This document shows positions 19,896 to 28,402 of a stretch of DNA of 28,402 nt, piece by piece. The notes under the pieces are model-generated. The model searched no databases and was not told the origin of the DNA. It worked only from the letters and a program-made list of their open reading frames with translations. Source of the stretch: Paramacrobiotus richtersi (Eukaryota; Tardigrada; Eutardigrada; Parachela; Macrobiotidae); assembly GCA_034698045.1 (NCBI GenBank), contig JAQGAU010000420.1, positions 1-28,402 of the forward strand, read 5' to 3'. The number at the start of each line of letters is the position of its first letter. Position 1 is the stretch's first letter. The position numbers and the translations under genes are program-made.

Positions 19896-22389
19896 CTACA
19901 GTTGCAAGTCACATTGTAAGAAGACAAATGAAATGCATTCATTTGATGGCAAACGTTTGACCCTACGAATGTATACCACAGCGTTCGTCGGAAACGTGAA
20001 GTCCGGAGACGGTGAACAAAAGGAGTCGCAGTAGCTGTCCGGGTTTGTGTTAGGGTCCGTCGCGCCGATGGCGAGGAAGTCCAAGCAAAACGAGACCTGT
20101 GAACAAGAACAGCGTATAAGAGTACGTCTTGCTGAAGGATTCCGTGTTGGGCACGCGGTACATCAGTTTCCACATGAAATTCCAAAGTTTCGACCTGTAA
20201 CGATAGTCCTTTACTCTGCGCCTGAAAGAACAACAGAATGCGCATAAAAAATATCGTCACCTTCATGGTGTGGCAAGTGGGGGCGACAAAGTGCCAGGTG
20301 CAATCCAGGGATGCAACATAGTCGCCAGGATAACCGGGTGAAACGAGCACCACCGGTACACCCGCAGTCATTGCAACAGGGAGCACAATTGGAGTATTCC
20401 CGTTGGGGATACAGGCTGCACGCCAGGACAATTAACACTGTGTTTGTTTTCGAACAAACGACACCATTGCTGAACTACTTACCAGGAGCAAGTTGCACAC
20501 ATGGCGGGATCGTGGGCGTGGGAGTTGAAACTGGACAACCGTCGTTTGCGGGACCAGTGTACGGAGGAACGGGGGTCGTGAAAGGGCAAGGACAGGGAGC
20601 AGTGGGCTGAGCGGGATTAGCTACGCAGGCCGTCGTGGTAGTGGCGGTTGTGGTCGTCGTGGTGGACGCCGTGGTGGTCGACGTGGAGGTGGTCGCTTTG
20701 GTGGTTGTCCGCGTCGTGGTTGGCACTACAAGAAGAAAACCATCAGCGCTGGTACTGAGTTTTCGCTTTAGCCAGGCGCCATCTGCAGGGGCGGTGGCAG
20801 ATGAGCGGAAGTACATTTGCCCCTTGACGATACTGCTGAACATGCCATGTTCGGATACCTGTATCTTCTGCAGCTGATTGTTTCTATCAGTGATACCATT
20901 TCTATCAGAGCATACCAAAAGAACGGCAGAATTTTGCTCGTATTGGTTCGTGGGATCACTACTCAGGGATGAAAGACTGAATAGAATGGGGCGGTTATCA
21001 GGATAATCCTGCAGTATTTTCTTCCTTGGATTTCTACACAGCCTGTCCTGTGCTGTTCGTGCGATCACGTACCTACAAAATTACACATACCGCTTCCTAA
21101 GCGCTTCGCAGTTCTTCTGCTGATATTCTAAGAGAGAATGGGAGATTCTTGTTCTAATTTGCCTGTGAGTTTAATGAGCTATGCCCTTGTGCGTCTTATG
21201 GTACTTTGTCTTTTTATATTTTTCTGCACAAGGATGATGTGACGTGATTGGGACTGTTTCGTGGACTGTTATTTACTGGTCTTTCGGTCGAGAAAACTGG
21301 CATGTCTTAGCTTTTCCCAGTTGGCGTGTAGCCACAAATCTCTGTCAGTTTTGTCACAATTTCGGCTTTTTTAAGGTGTTTCTGCGAGACTTGTTCAAAG
21401 GCGAAAACTAATCTATCCGGTTTCAATCGAGCGACAGAAAGCAGCTCGGTTACTACTTGCATGCAACTGGCATTGAAGACCTGAGAAGGCTTTATAGTAC
21501 GGTCTACGAGAAGTCCGCTGGTTTACCAAATGAAAGATGGATGCATGAAATGTATCTAATCATTTTGTTAACTTTAATTTCGTGATCCTGCGGACTTCTT
21601 GTAAACCGTATTATAATCGTCGTGAATGATAGGATTATGAAATCATATGAAGGATGCATGAAATGTACATAATCATGATGTCACCTCTAAGTTAAGTGTA
21701 CACATACCGGGCGCTGCAGCTGGGCAGTGGCCATTTTTTGCTGATAAAAGTTTTTCTTCCAGTGCTTCAGCGCTACCGGCGGTAGACTACCGCACCGATA
21801 CGGCTGCTTGTATGCAATATTGACATGCAAGATTACCGTAACATGACTTGCCGGCATTTACAACAAAAGTGCATAATGTGTGACCGTACTGTTCATACTG
21901 CTTGCAAATGAAATATTTCTTAATTGGCTTACCCGTTGTTGTGGTTCTTGTTGTCGTAGCATATGCCACGCATCTGCTTCCCGTCGGATCGGCATACCCC
22001 AGTCGGCTGTCACAAGCACACTTGTTCTCCAAGCTACAACGCGATAAGGGGTCGGCGCAGCGAGCGCCCGGTGGGAAACAGGGGCATCGGAGATAGGCCA
22101 AGAGTGTTTGCCTTGGGCAAGAATTAATAAATGACTTGATGCGGGCTTCCTCTGCGGTGACGGCTGCAGCGTCCACGCCGGGCGGGAGCGCCGTGTCCGT
22201 CGGGGGACGTCCGAGTGTCTCGGCCAGTGACTGGAATGGGGAGATGGTGGAATTGACTAGCTGGCCGTTCATTATGGGCGTCACCCAGCGGAACCGTCCC
22301 ATCGGGAGAAATCGCTCATTCTGACCGCTGATCGGTGCAATCAGATGAACAAGCAACACCGCGGCAACGGCTACAGATAGTGCTGCCAT
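19896..22389 (-). CDS. Secreted Thr-rich CUB-domain protein (copy C, intact, 5 exons)
   Basis: Exons by eye: 22389-21933, 20725-20483, 20415-20261, 20194-20162 and 20096-19896. All junctions are GT-AG, phases are 1,1,0,0, and the sum is 1089 nt (362 codons plus TAG). Residues 1-22 form a signal peptide ending near PISG/QN. Residues 91-140 hold eight Cys in the order CPRQ, CPC, C, C, CAC, C, like an EB/EGF-type module. Residues 144-180 are almost all Thr with some Ser/Ala/Lys, a probable O-glycosylated linker. A Pro/Cys stretch follows to residue 233. Residues 235-345 fit a CUB domain: VVLVSPGYPGDY, CTWHFVAP, LEFHVETD, FCLDFLAIG, YC and FPTNAVVYI. The product should be extracellular; its ligand is unknown. 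The start ATG context is shared with copy D. Introns are 1207, 67, 66 and 65 nt. The 3' end of the CUB is divergent, so the last 20 residues are less sure. It is the only family member in the window without a visible lesion. Confidence 0.8.
21493..21615. mobile_element. Short inverted-repeat element in intron 1 of copy C (MITE-like)
   Basis: Two 26-nt arms, 21493-21518 and 21590-21615, are reverse complements with about 23 of 26 matches; both outer ends read TATA. The 71-nt interior has no coding potential. Just inside and just outside the element are two related stretches (about 21535 and 21649) sharing GGATGCATGAAATGTA, a local direct repeat. The size and structure fit a non-autonomous DNA transposon remnant. 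Confidence 0.55.
21779..21793. repeat. Conserved near-palindrome in intron 1 of copy C
   Basis: GCGGTAGACTACCGC: two 7-nt arms around one central base. The same 15-mer occurs in intron 1 of copy B (17081-17095), and a changed version occurs in copy D (27354-27368, GCGGTCTACTACCGC). All lie at matching places a short way downstream of exon 1. Confidence 0.55.
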
Positions 22390-22446
22390 CTGGTAAATCC
22401 GGGGATCTGTTAAAGCAAGTCGCAGATAGCAATACGTATGCCCACG

Positions 22447-22457
22447 TTTTAGTGAGC
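22447..22457 (-). promoter_or_regulatory. Conserved upstream motif of copy C
   Basis: TTTTAGTGAGC (plus-strand reading) lies 58 nt upstream of the copy C start codon and recurs 46 nt upstream of the copy D start (28072-28082). The sequence around both ATGs (TTACCAGATGGC) is also kept. It is either a promoter or 5' UTR element, or residual duplication homology. No clear TATA box is assigned. Confidence 0.25.
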
Positions 22458-22961
22458 TTTGCAGCGGTTATCAGTATAACCAAATTCCGGCCTTTAGTGT
22501 TGCAAATAAAAGCGCTTTGAAACTGAATGATCAGGGCGGTAATTATGGTGCACTAACTGCCGATCTAATACCTTCCGCTTTTGTCGATGCACTTCATTTG
22601 AATCTTGACGGTTCCATTTGCTAACCGAATAGCCCGGAGCCCATACAAGATGCGCTAACAGCATTCTTAAAAATGCGTTAGTAGCCTGAGCGATGCGATG
22701 TTGTCGCGCTCCGTACAGATCGTGTGGCTTTCTGCTGTGTTAACCGATATCGCCATCGTGCAATCGGTGGCTAGTAACAGACTGTTCTACTCCATGCATC
22801 GTTCTCGTTAGAGATCCGCTTTACCAATTACCGAATTACACTGGCCGTAATTACTATGTGTATATCTTACAAGCTGAACAACAAGAATTCGACAGTTTTG
22901 ATTGATGGAGCATCTCTTCCGCGCGTCGAAACAACTCAGCGGCAGACAATCACATAGCACA

Positions 22962-23080
22962 TTAAACGGCGCAAAAACGTCTTCCGTTTCCTTGGTTGAG
23001 TCGACCATACCAATAATTCACAATTGCCGCTTCGAACAGCGCGAGTCATACGTCAAACTCAGAAGCTTCGCACGAGAAAA
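22962..23080 (-). pseudogene. Retroelement 3' fragment (copy d)
   Basis: Minus strand: VRSGN then, in a shifted frame, GMVDSTKETEDVFAPFN, matching the extreme C-terminus of copy a (GTVDTSRELEDVFLCFN). It is a short decayed fragment; no other part of the element is seen nearby. Confidence 0.45.
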
Positions 23081-23688
23081 ACCCTACAGACAAATATAGA
23101 TGGAAGAATACAATTGACATGACCGGTGAAGTGTCAGGCAAACTAGCCGCACACTGGCATCTGTTGATGTTGATAGTAAACTATGGTGTTTTAAGCTGCT
23201 GGAAGTTATCAAGCATTAACGAAACTTTACATTAATTACTGCAGTAATCGATCTGCTTTTTTCCAGACAAGTTATTTAAAACATAGCTGCTCACTATACA
23301 CAACATATGCGAATTCACGAGAAAATTCACGGCAAACCACAAATGTGGTGTTGCAACCAAAGGAATGGAGAACTGATGCTTGACATGAAAATGCGGTCCG
23401 GTAACACTTCCTCAGTTTAGTTAGATATCAGCTAATACCCACTGAAACGGTTTCAACATCAGGCTAAGCAACACTACAAAAAGGATTTTTCTTTAGTACT
23501 TTATTGGTTTACCCCGATGTAACAACAATTCACAGTCGTGATCTGATCAAATGAAAAAGTTATTCCAATTAGCACGACAAGGGACTGTACTCGTGATTAG
23601 CTGAGCATTACCGCGCATAACTTCTGACTCAAACGTTGAAATACTCGTGATTTTTCTTCGGCATAATAATGGGTAATGCTAAACACTG

Positions 23689-23790
23689 GCTATGGCTGGC
23701 TGGCTAGCTACTGACTGGTTGGCCGCGGTAGTTGGTAGCCGGCTGGATGGCGGTTGGCTACTGGCTGACGTACTGGATGACTGTTTTGCT
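23689..23790. repeat. Degenerate TGGCT low-complexity tract
   Basis: Repeated GGCTGGCT / CTGGATG / TTGGCTAC units. An open frame over it (23692 on) gives a Trp/Leu/Asp-rich product typical of simple sequence, so it is not called as a gene. A (CTA)n-like tract follows at 23855-23890, and another lies at 3554-3576. Confidence 0.55.
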
Positions 23791-23965
23791 TGTTCGTTAC
23801 GGGTTACGGTACGGAAAAACATTGCCGAGAATTTAAGGCAAACTTCTGTTTTATGCTACTACTCCTACTACTTCTACTACTGCTACTTATGTTTGCAGGA
23901 AAGAGCAAATTTTGCCGTAAGGTTACTGCACCTGGCAGACGAGGTCAAGAATGCAGTAAATACTC

Positions 23966-24135
23966 TAAGGGTAGGTCTCGAATTCGAAGCTAATCACGAT
24001 ACAGTACGGAGGTGTGGCTAAACGAAGATACGGTTCGCGAAGCCACCTCATGAGGTGGTTAAGGCGCCGTATCTTTTGATTAGCTACGCCCGCGTACCGT
24101 ATCCAGATTCGCTTCGCATTCGAGACCCACCCTAA
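23966..24135. mobile_element. Large palindromic element (MITE-like), about 85-bp arms
   Basis: The sequence from AGGGTAGGTCTCG to CGAGACCCACCCT is an imperfect palindrome about 170 bp long, with no spacer, centred between 24050 and 24051 (CCACCTCA/TGAGGTGG). Matching blocks along the arms include GGTCTCGAAT, CGAAGC, AATC, GATAC, GTACG and AGATACGG. There is no coding frame of note. It would fold as one long hairpin; a non-autonomous DNA transposon is the likely origin. Confidence 0.7.
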
Positions 24136-24265
24136 CTGTGACCAGTGTATGGGAAGCGTATTACTCTGTAACTGACAAGGCACAGGCACGACATGTTAAA
24201 TTTGAATCGTTTTCATATTTCATAATTCTAACTTAGTATGAATCTGTTTTAAAATATACATTCAG

Positions 24266-24463
24266 GAGGTGCAGACGAACCCGAGGTCGCAGTTGGGAGA
24301 GAATCCCAAACGGAAGATGGTTTTGTCTCCTGTGCGACCGCCCTTGAATGACGACGCGCAGTGCTTACAATTGTTAGTCATATTGTGCTGCCGTTCTCAG
24401 TATCCTGGCGGTTTGTGGCACAGAACTCGCTTTCTTCCGCTCAACGACCAGTGGAGCCTGGAG
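24266..24463 (+). CDS. Candidate internal exon, unidentified
   Basis: 198 nt (66 codons) open in one frame, with an acceptor (TACATTCAG, ending 24265) and a donor (GAG/GTAAGA, starting 24464), phase 0 at both ends. It reads EVQTNPRSQLGENPKRK, then LSPVRPPLNDDAQC. Flanking exons were not found. It may be chance or part of a gene with long introns. Confidence 0.3.
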
Positions 24464-24659
24464 GTAAGACAGCAACAACAACTTTATTCCTGTAGAACTT
24501 TTCGTCCAGCAGGCGCCATAACACTGTTCAGTGGCATTATCACGCCTTTGCGAGAAACAAGGGGAAAGTTACCAACAAACAAACAACGACAATAAACCGA
24601 AACAATCGGGTAAAAAGTGAAAACAGTATATCGGTAGATGGGTTAACAAGAAATATATA

Positions 24660-25560
24660 GCCGCGATCACCGAACTAACGCTGAGCTGGACAGAGCACTA
24701 CCACATCGAGCCCACCACGGGCGGCATTTTGACGCTACGCCCAGTGCGCTGGCCTTCTCCTTCAAGTCCCAGAATGTGCGCTACCGGTCAATGGTGTAGA
24801 CATGCGACGGGAAGGCCGTTCGGGCCGGGCAGAGGGAAGAGCTAGCTAAGGCATCACGCTGGTGACCAGATAGAACGTAGTAATGTTCTTGACTCATTTG
24901 TGGTCACTGGTGGGCACCAGTCACATCTTGTCGTAAGCTACGCGACCACACCCTAGCGTAACAGCCAATCCATTGTCATGACAGTGAGATGACTGGTCAG
25001 ATCCTGCGAGAAAAATGCGTTCGCTGTGCGCCCAGACTTATGTGAAATGTCCAAATTTTTGCTGGCGGGAGCGGGATTTCGGAGCGAGGGCAGCCGGCTC
25101 TTTGGATTTGGCGGCTCCCGTTGTACAGCGCGGAAGGTCTTCGTCCTACAACACCACTTATCAGGTAAACAGAATTACCGCCACACTCCAGCAGCCACAC
25201 CCTTCCAAATAACCAAAAGGCTAGTGAATCGCTCGACGCTTGCGCAAACTTCAGTCCCCGGTCGAGGCGGTACAAATAGTGTCGTATACGTACTGTACGC
25301 GCGGTGATGGTGTTAGAGGGGGAGATATCTATAACGGGCAAGGCACTGCTGCTCGTCGGAGCCGCCTCAGTACCCCGGGGCAGGGCGCCTCCATACTCGT
25401 ACATTCCGAGGCAGCCAGTTCGGCCGGCATCCTCTTGCGTATCACCAAAAACGTGACTGATGCGGTTGGGAGGCTCCTGCATGGTCCGGTCGCGGGCCAG
25501 TGGCAGTACATATCCACAAAGCTGGGCAGTCAGGTCAGGAGGCGCAGTGCGTAGCGGATG
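24660..25560 (+). pseudogene. Possible family X copy 5
   Basis: Weak resemblance only. HYHIEPTTGGILTLRP at about 24700 recalls the IDPETGIVT block of X1, and LLRITKNVTDAVG at about 25432 recalls RITKN of X3. GC-rich, with several part-open frames on both strands and no continuous gene. It lies 3' of CUB copy D, as expected if X and CUB duplicated together. Confidence 0.25.
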
Positions 25561-26085
25561 ATGTTTTGCACGTTAATCGTCTTTGCGAACTATATAACAA
25601 GCATTTTACCGCGTACCGAGCGAGAAGTGTCGAGCCACCGCTGTTCTCTAGTGCGTACGTTATATCTACATCACTCTACGTGTAATTAACTGGCGCGGTT
25701 GTTACTGGACCGGGATCTATAGGGCCTAAAAATACCGCACGAACGCCAGCGTCCGAGCACACTAGCGCTGCAGTTCACACTGGAATGCCTCTTTTTTTCC
25801 GCTTTTCGTACATCAAACGCAGGAACTAGCCCGTAATATGAGCGAACGCAGCTTGCACGTTTTAATTTCGGTTTGCAGCCGCTCAGGTTCACAGAAACAG
25901 CGTACGCTGGCTGGCCCAAACAAACATAATAAACAACGGGATGATCCGGTATCAAGTATCCCTGACTCTAGATCTGATGGTACAATTTTGGAAAAGCGCA
26001 ATTTCTTGTAAACAACGGTTCATCCAGCACCACAGTGTGTGTTATGGCATGTAAACGGCTGGTTTAGCTGAAGGGATTTTGGTGG
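25561..26085. other. Spacer between X5 and CUB copy D
   Basis: 3' flank of copy D. Short overlapping frames only (25955-25686 and 26001-25813 minus); no domain or RNA is seen. Confidence 0.3.
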
Positions 26086-28026
26086 CTAACAGCAAGCGGG
26101 CACAGCTAGCTGTGATGAGGTACTTGATGTACAGAGGCGTCGAAGCGGGATTATTAATGTGGGAAGAATCGGAATTGAACTTAATGACCTGCAAATCGAG
26201 ACTTCAGCTAAGGCACAGTTTGAGTAAAATCTCAGTGTGACCCTACGATCGCATACCACGCTGCTCGCCGGAATAGCGATGACTGGAAGAGAGCATTTGC
26301 CGTTGCAGTGCTGCGAACCGGCAATGGTGACCATGTCCTTGCATCCACCTGAGCCCTACGCAAAGAAAAACCCACAAGAGCACGTTTTTGTGACAGGTTC
26401 CTTGTTCAGCACGGTACATCTCCTTCCCCACTGAATTCCTGAACGGCAACCAGAAACCACATTCTATCACTTTGAGTAACAAACTGGAAAGGTGCAAGAA
26501 TTATTACCTGCAGGCTGTAGCAAGGTCCCGGGGCTGTGAAAGTCCAGGAGCAGGTAATACCGTTCCTGGTGTTGCCGAAATAATTTGGCGAAACCACTCA
26601 AACCAGTGCCACTGGGACACCTTGAGTCATTGTTGTAGCCACCGGAGAGGGACAGTCTGCGTAAAAGGACAGTTCGGGCTTCTACCTTTCGAGCGGACTT
26701 AAATGTAATAAATTACTTACTCGGCTTACTGGACACAACCTCAACACATGTCAGAACTGGACTAGGTGCCACTGTGCAACCGGTGGTTGGATGAGAAGCA
26801 AGAGACGTATTGAACCGGTAAGTAGTGGGCGGAGCGGAAGTGGGGAGGTTGGCGTCCTCGCAGGCCGTTGTCGCCGGCGCTGCTGTGGTCGAGGTGGTGG
26901 ATGGCGAGGTCGAGGCAGTTGTGGACGTCGTGGTGGTTGTCCGCGACGCCGTGGTGGCTGCAACAAGGACGAAGCTGTCACGCCACTCGTGTAAACGATT
27001 CAGTGAACATGGGTATAACCGTACAATTATTCGTAATTAAATGGCCTCGCTCGATGGCCGGCGTTTATTAAGCAACATTCTACTTTGGCTTAAGCAAAGG
27101 TAAGGGCATGGAAATAGCGATCTGGCTAGTTTCATTTACAGTTTGAGCTGATGGCGTAATTAATGTAGAAGATAAAATGACTGACTGTATGCCGTACGCG
27201 TACCCACGCAGTTAACCTGTTCTCCAGAGCTTTAATTGTCTACTTGGCAGACAGGGTAATTTCTGTCATTCAGACTACTTACATTGCAGGCATATTTCTG
27301 CAGCTAATTTTATTCCACGAAGGCGAGAGTGTTCCTTTCTGCTTGATCTACCGGCGGTCTACTACCGCATTTCCTATATACGGCCACTTGCGCACAGTTA
27401 TCATACAGGACCACATTAGCCTGAGTAGCTGACAATAACAAGAAAATTATATATTCCAGTTCACAGCAAGTCTGCATACTTCATGGTTCCTATTGAAACC
27501 GGGTGAAACATGCAAATGACATGGTTTGCTTACGTTTTGTAGTGGATCGCGTCGTAGTGGCAACTCATCTGGTTCCAGTCGGATCCGTGTGCCCCAGGCG
27601 CCCGTCACGCACACTTGTTCTCCATATTACAGCGCGATAGGGGATTCGCGCAACGGGCGCTCGGTGGCGAGCAGGGGCAGCGAAGGTAGGCCAGCAGTGT
27701 CTGTCTTGGACCAGAGTTAATAAAAGACTTGATCTGGGCCCGGATCAAGTCGGAGGAGGAGGCCGGGCGGCCGGCCTCCTCCGCCGCCACGGCCGCTGTG
27801 TCGACGTCCGGAGGAAGCGCCGTGTCGATTACAGGACGGCCGAGTGTCTCGGCCAGTGACTGAGACGGGGAGGTGCTGGAATCGACCATGTCCAGTGGCT
27901 GACTGTTCGTTGTCAGCGTTATCCAGCGGAACTGTCCCATCGGGAGAATTGCTCATGTTGACAGCGTATGCGGGAAATCAGAAGGACAATCACCGCCGCT
28001 GGAAGGGCAGCAAAGTGCCCAGCCAT
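26086..28026 (-). pseudogene. CUB-domain family copy D, all five exons present but disabled
   Basis: Exons homologous to copy C: 28026-27534 (signal peptide MAGHFAALPAAVIVLLIS, then the Cys-rich module), 26957-26721 (Thr-rich), 26656-26508 (CUB first half), 26450-26418, and 26355-26086 (CUB second half, CKDMVTIAG...HCN). Lesions against copy C: a 1-nt deletion near 27947-27949 just after the signal peptide; a 2-nt deletion near 27606-27609; TGA in place of a Cys codon at 27565-27567; an in-frame 9-nt insertion carrying TGA at 26592-26600; and the intron 3 acceptor CAG changed to CTG at 26451-26453. Intron 4 (26417-26356, 62 nt) keeps its splice sites. Several independent lesions make sequencing error an unlikely sole cause. 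After the CUB core, the last 35 or so codons before TAG do not resemble copy C. Confidence 0.75.
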
Positions 28027-28071
28027 CTGGTAACTGTTAGGGTCAGCTGAACACTTATTTCTAGATGTCAT

Positions 28072-28082
28072 TTTTAGTGAGC
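28072..28082 (-). promoter_or_regulatory. Conserved upstream motif of copy D
   Basis: Same 11-nt motif as at 22447-22457, 46 nt upstream of the copy D start codon. It survives although the coding exons are disabled, so common descent alone may explain it. Confidence 0.2.
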
Positions 28083-28187
28083 TGCAGATAGTAAGAGTAC
28101 ACATTTCACAGCCAGGATTTTGGATTTTGCCAGCTTTGCCCTATTGTCGTTTTTCCCCCCAAGATTTTTCCATACACATCCCTCTGA

Positions 28188-28402
28188 CTGGATCATCCAC
28201 AGGTGTCAGATTTGATGGTTAGTCTAATCAAAAAGGACAAACCCTCATTGTATGATGTCCGTGGCTTGTTCCCTGGTAATCCGTCCTCCGGACAATGGAC
28301 CCTTGCCAAGCTGATCCCAGTCCTTCGGAAGATGGCGGACCTGGTATGTAACGAAGTGGATGACTCAATTCTGGAAACCTACGGAGAGGAAATCCTCCCG
28401 GG
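28188..28402 (+). CDS. Open frame running off the right edge, unidentified
   Basis: At least 71 codons without a stop to the end of the window; the first ATG is at 28215 (MVSLIKKDKPSLYDVRGLFP), and a possible acceptor (CATCCACAG) ends at 28202. It continues with KLIPVLRKMADLV and ends near EEILP. Composition looks protein-like. It is divergent to CUB copy D. The family is not recognised; it may be an exon of a host gene or of a transposon. Confidence 0.4.
   Translation, partial: MDHPQVSDLMVSLIKKDKPSLYDVRGLFPGNPSSGQWTLAKLIPVLRKMADLVCNEVDDSILETYGEEILP

Larger units (their letters stand above)
22460..23960. other. 5' flank of copy C and spacer to the palindromic element
   Basis: Apart from retroelement fragment d (22962-23080) and the TGGCT tract (23689-23790), this is AT-rich DNA with no supported gene. 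Confidence 0.35.

Noticed and set aside
20097-20125. Ultra-short 28-29 nt introns (GTACTC...CACAG) in CUB copies A, C and D
   Set aside because: A donor further upstream (GTACCG after the EFxxxxD codons) gives introns of 62-65 nt, restores phase 0 in A, C and D, and fits the CUB consensus. The short version breaks the frame in A and D.
19607-20431. 274-codon single ORF as one gene
   Set aside because: Its first part is CUB exon 3 of copy C, but it then reads through introns 3 and 4 and continues in a non-CUB frame.
1-28402. CRISPR array, bacterial defence island or operon
   Set aside because: No regular repeat-spacer array, no Shine-Dalgarno sites, and the genes are intron-split.

Overview
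The window looks like nuclear DNA of an invertebrate animal. Genes are split by GT-AG introns (many only 62-67 nt), the recognisable proteins are secreted and of metazoan type (CUB domain, Thr-rich mucin-like linker, Cys-rich EB/EGF-like module), and the intergenic DNA is full of decayed retroelements, foldback elements and a tRNA-derived SINE. No operons, Shine-Dalgarno sites or prokaryotic genes are seen. A tardigrade-like or similar small ecdysozoan genome is a guess; the sequence alone does not settle it.

The main content is a dispersed family of paralogous genes on the minus strand. Each codes for signal peptide + Cys-rich module (exon 1), Thr-rich linker (exon 2) and a CUB domain split over exons 3-5. 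Only copy C (22389-19896) is intact: five exons, 362 codons. Copy D (28026-26086) has every exon but several lesions. Copy B (about 17505-16229) has lost both ends. Copy A (6071 to about 5290) has clean exons 2-4, no exon 1 and a frameshifted last exon. A possible fifth remnant (E) lies near 12.0 kb.

A second family, here called X, is coded on the plus strand. Partial decayed copies lie at about 0.7-2.6, 3.7-4.6, 10.9-11.5, 15.2-16.0 and, weakly, 24.7-25.6 kb. Most lie just 3' of a CUB copy, tail to tail, so X and CUB may have duplicated as one unit. X is unidentified; short stretches recall cadherin repeats.

Four fragments of one non-LTR-type retroelement family lie at 2.7-3.0 (+), 7.5-8.07 (+), 6.36-7.12 (-) and 22.96-23.08 kb (-). 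The best one keeps a CCHC knuckle followed by RH...N and RPD...D motifs, as in restriction-like endonuclease domains. Other repeats: palindromic elements at 23966-24135 and 21493-21615, foldbacks at 7280-7360 and 7363-7503, a SINE-like tandem at 8447-8775, and minisatellites. Smaller candidates are a secreted repeat protein (13250-12900), a Cys-rich minus exon (12559-12353), a plus exon with both splice sites (24266-24463), and an open frame running off the right edge (28188-28402). Long stretches (8.8-10.9, 13.3-14.7 kb) show nothing interpretable.
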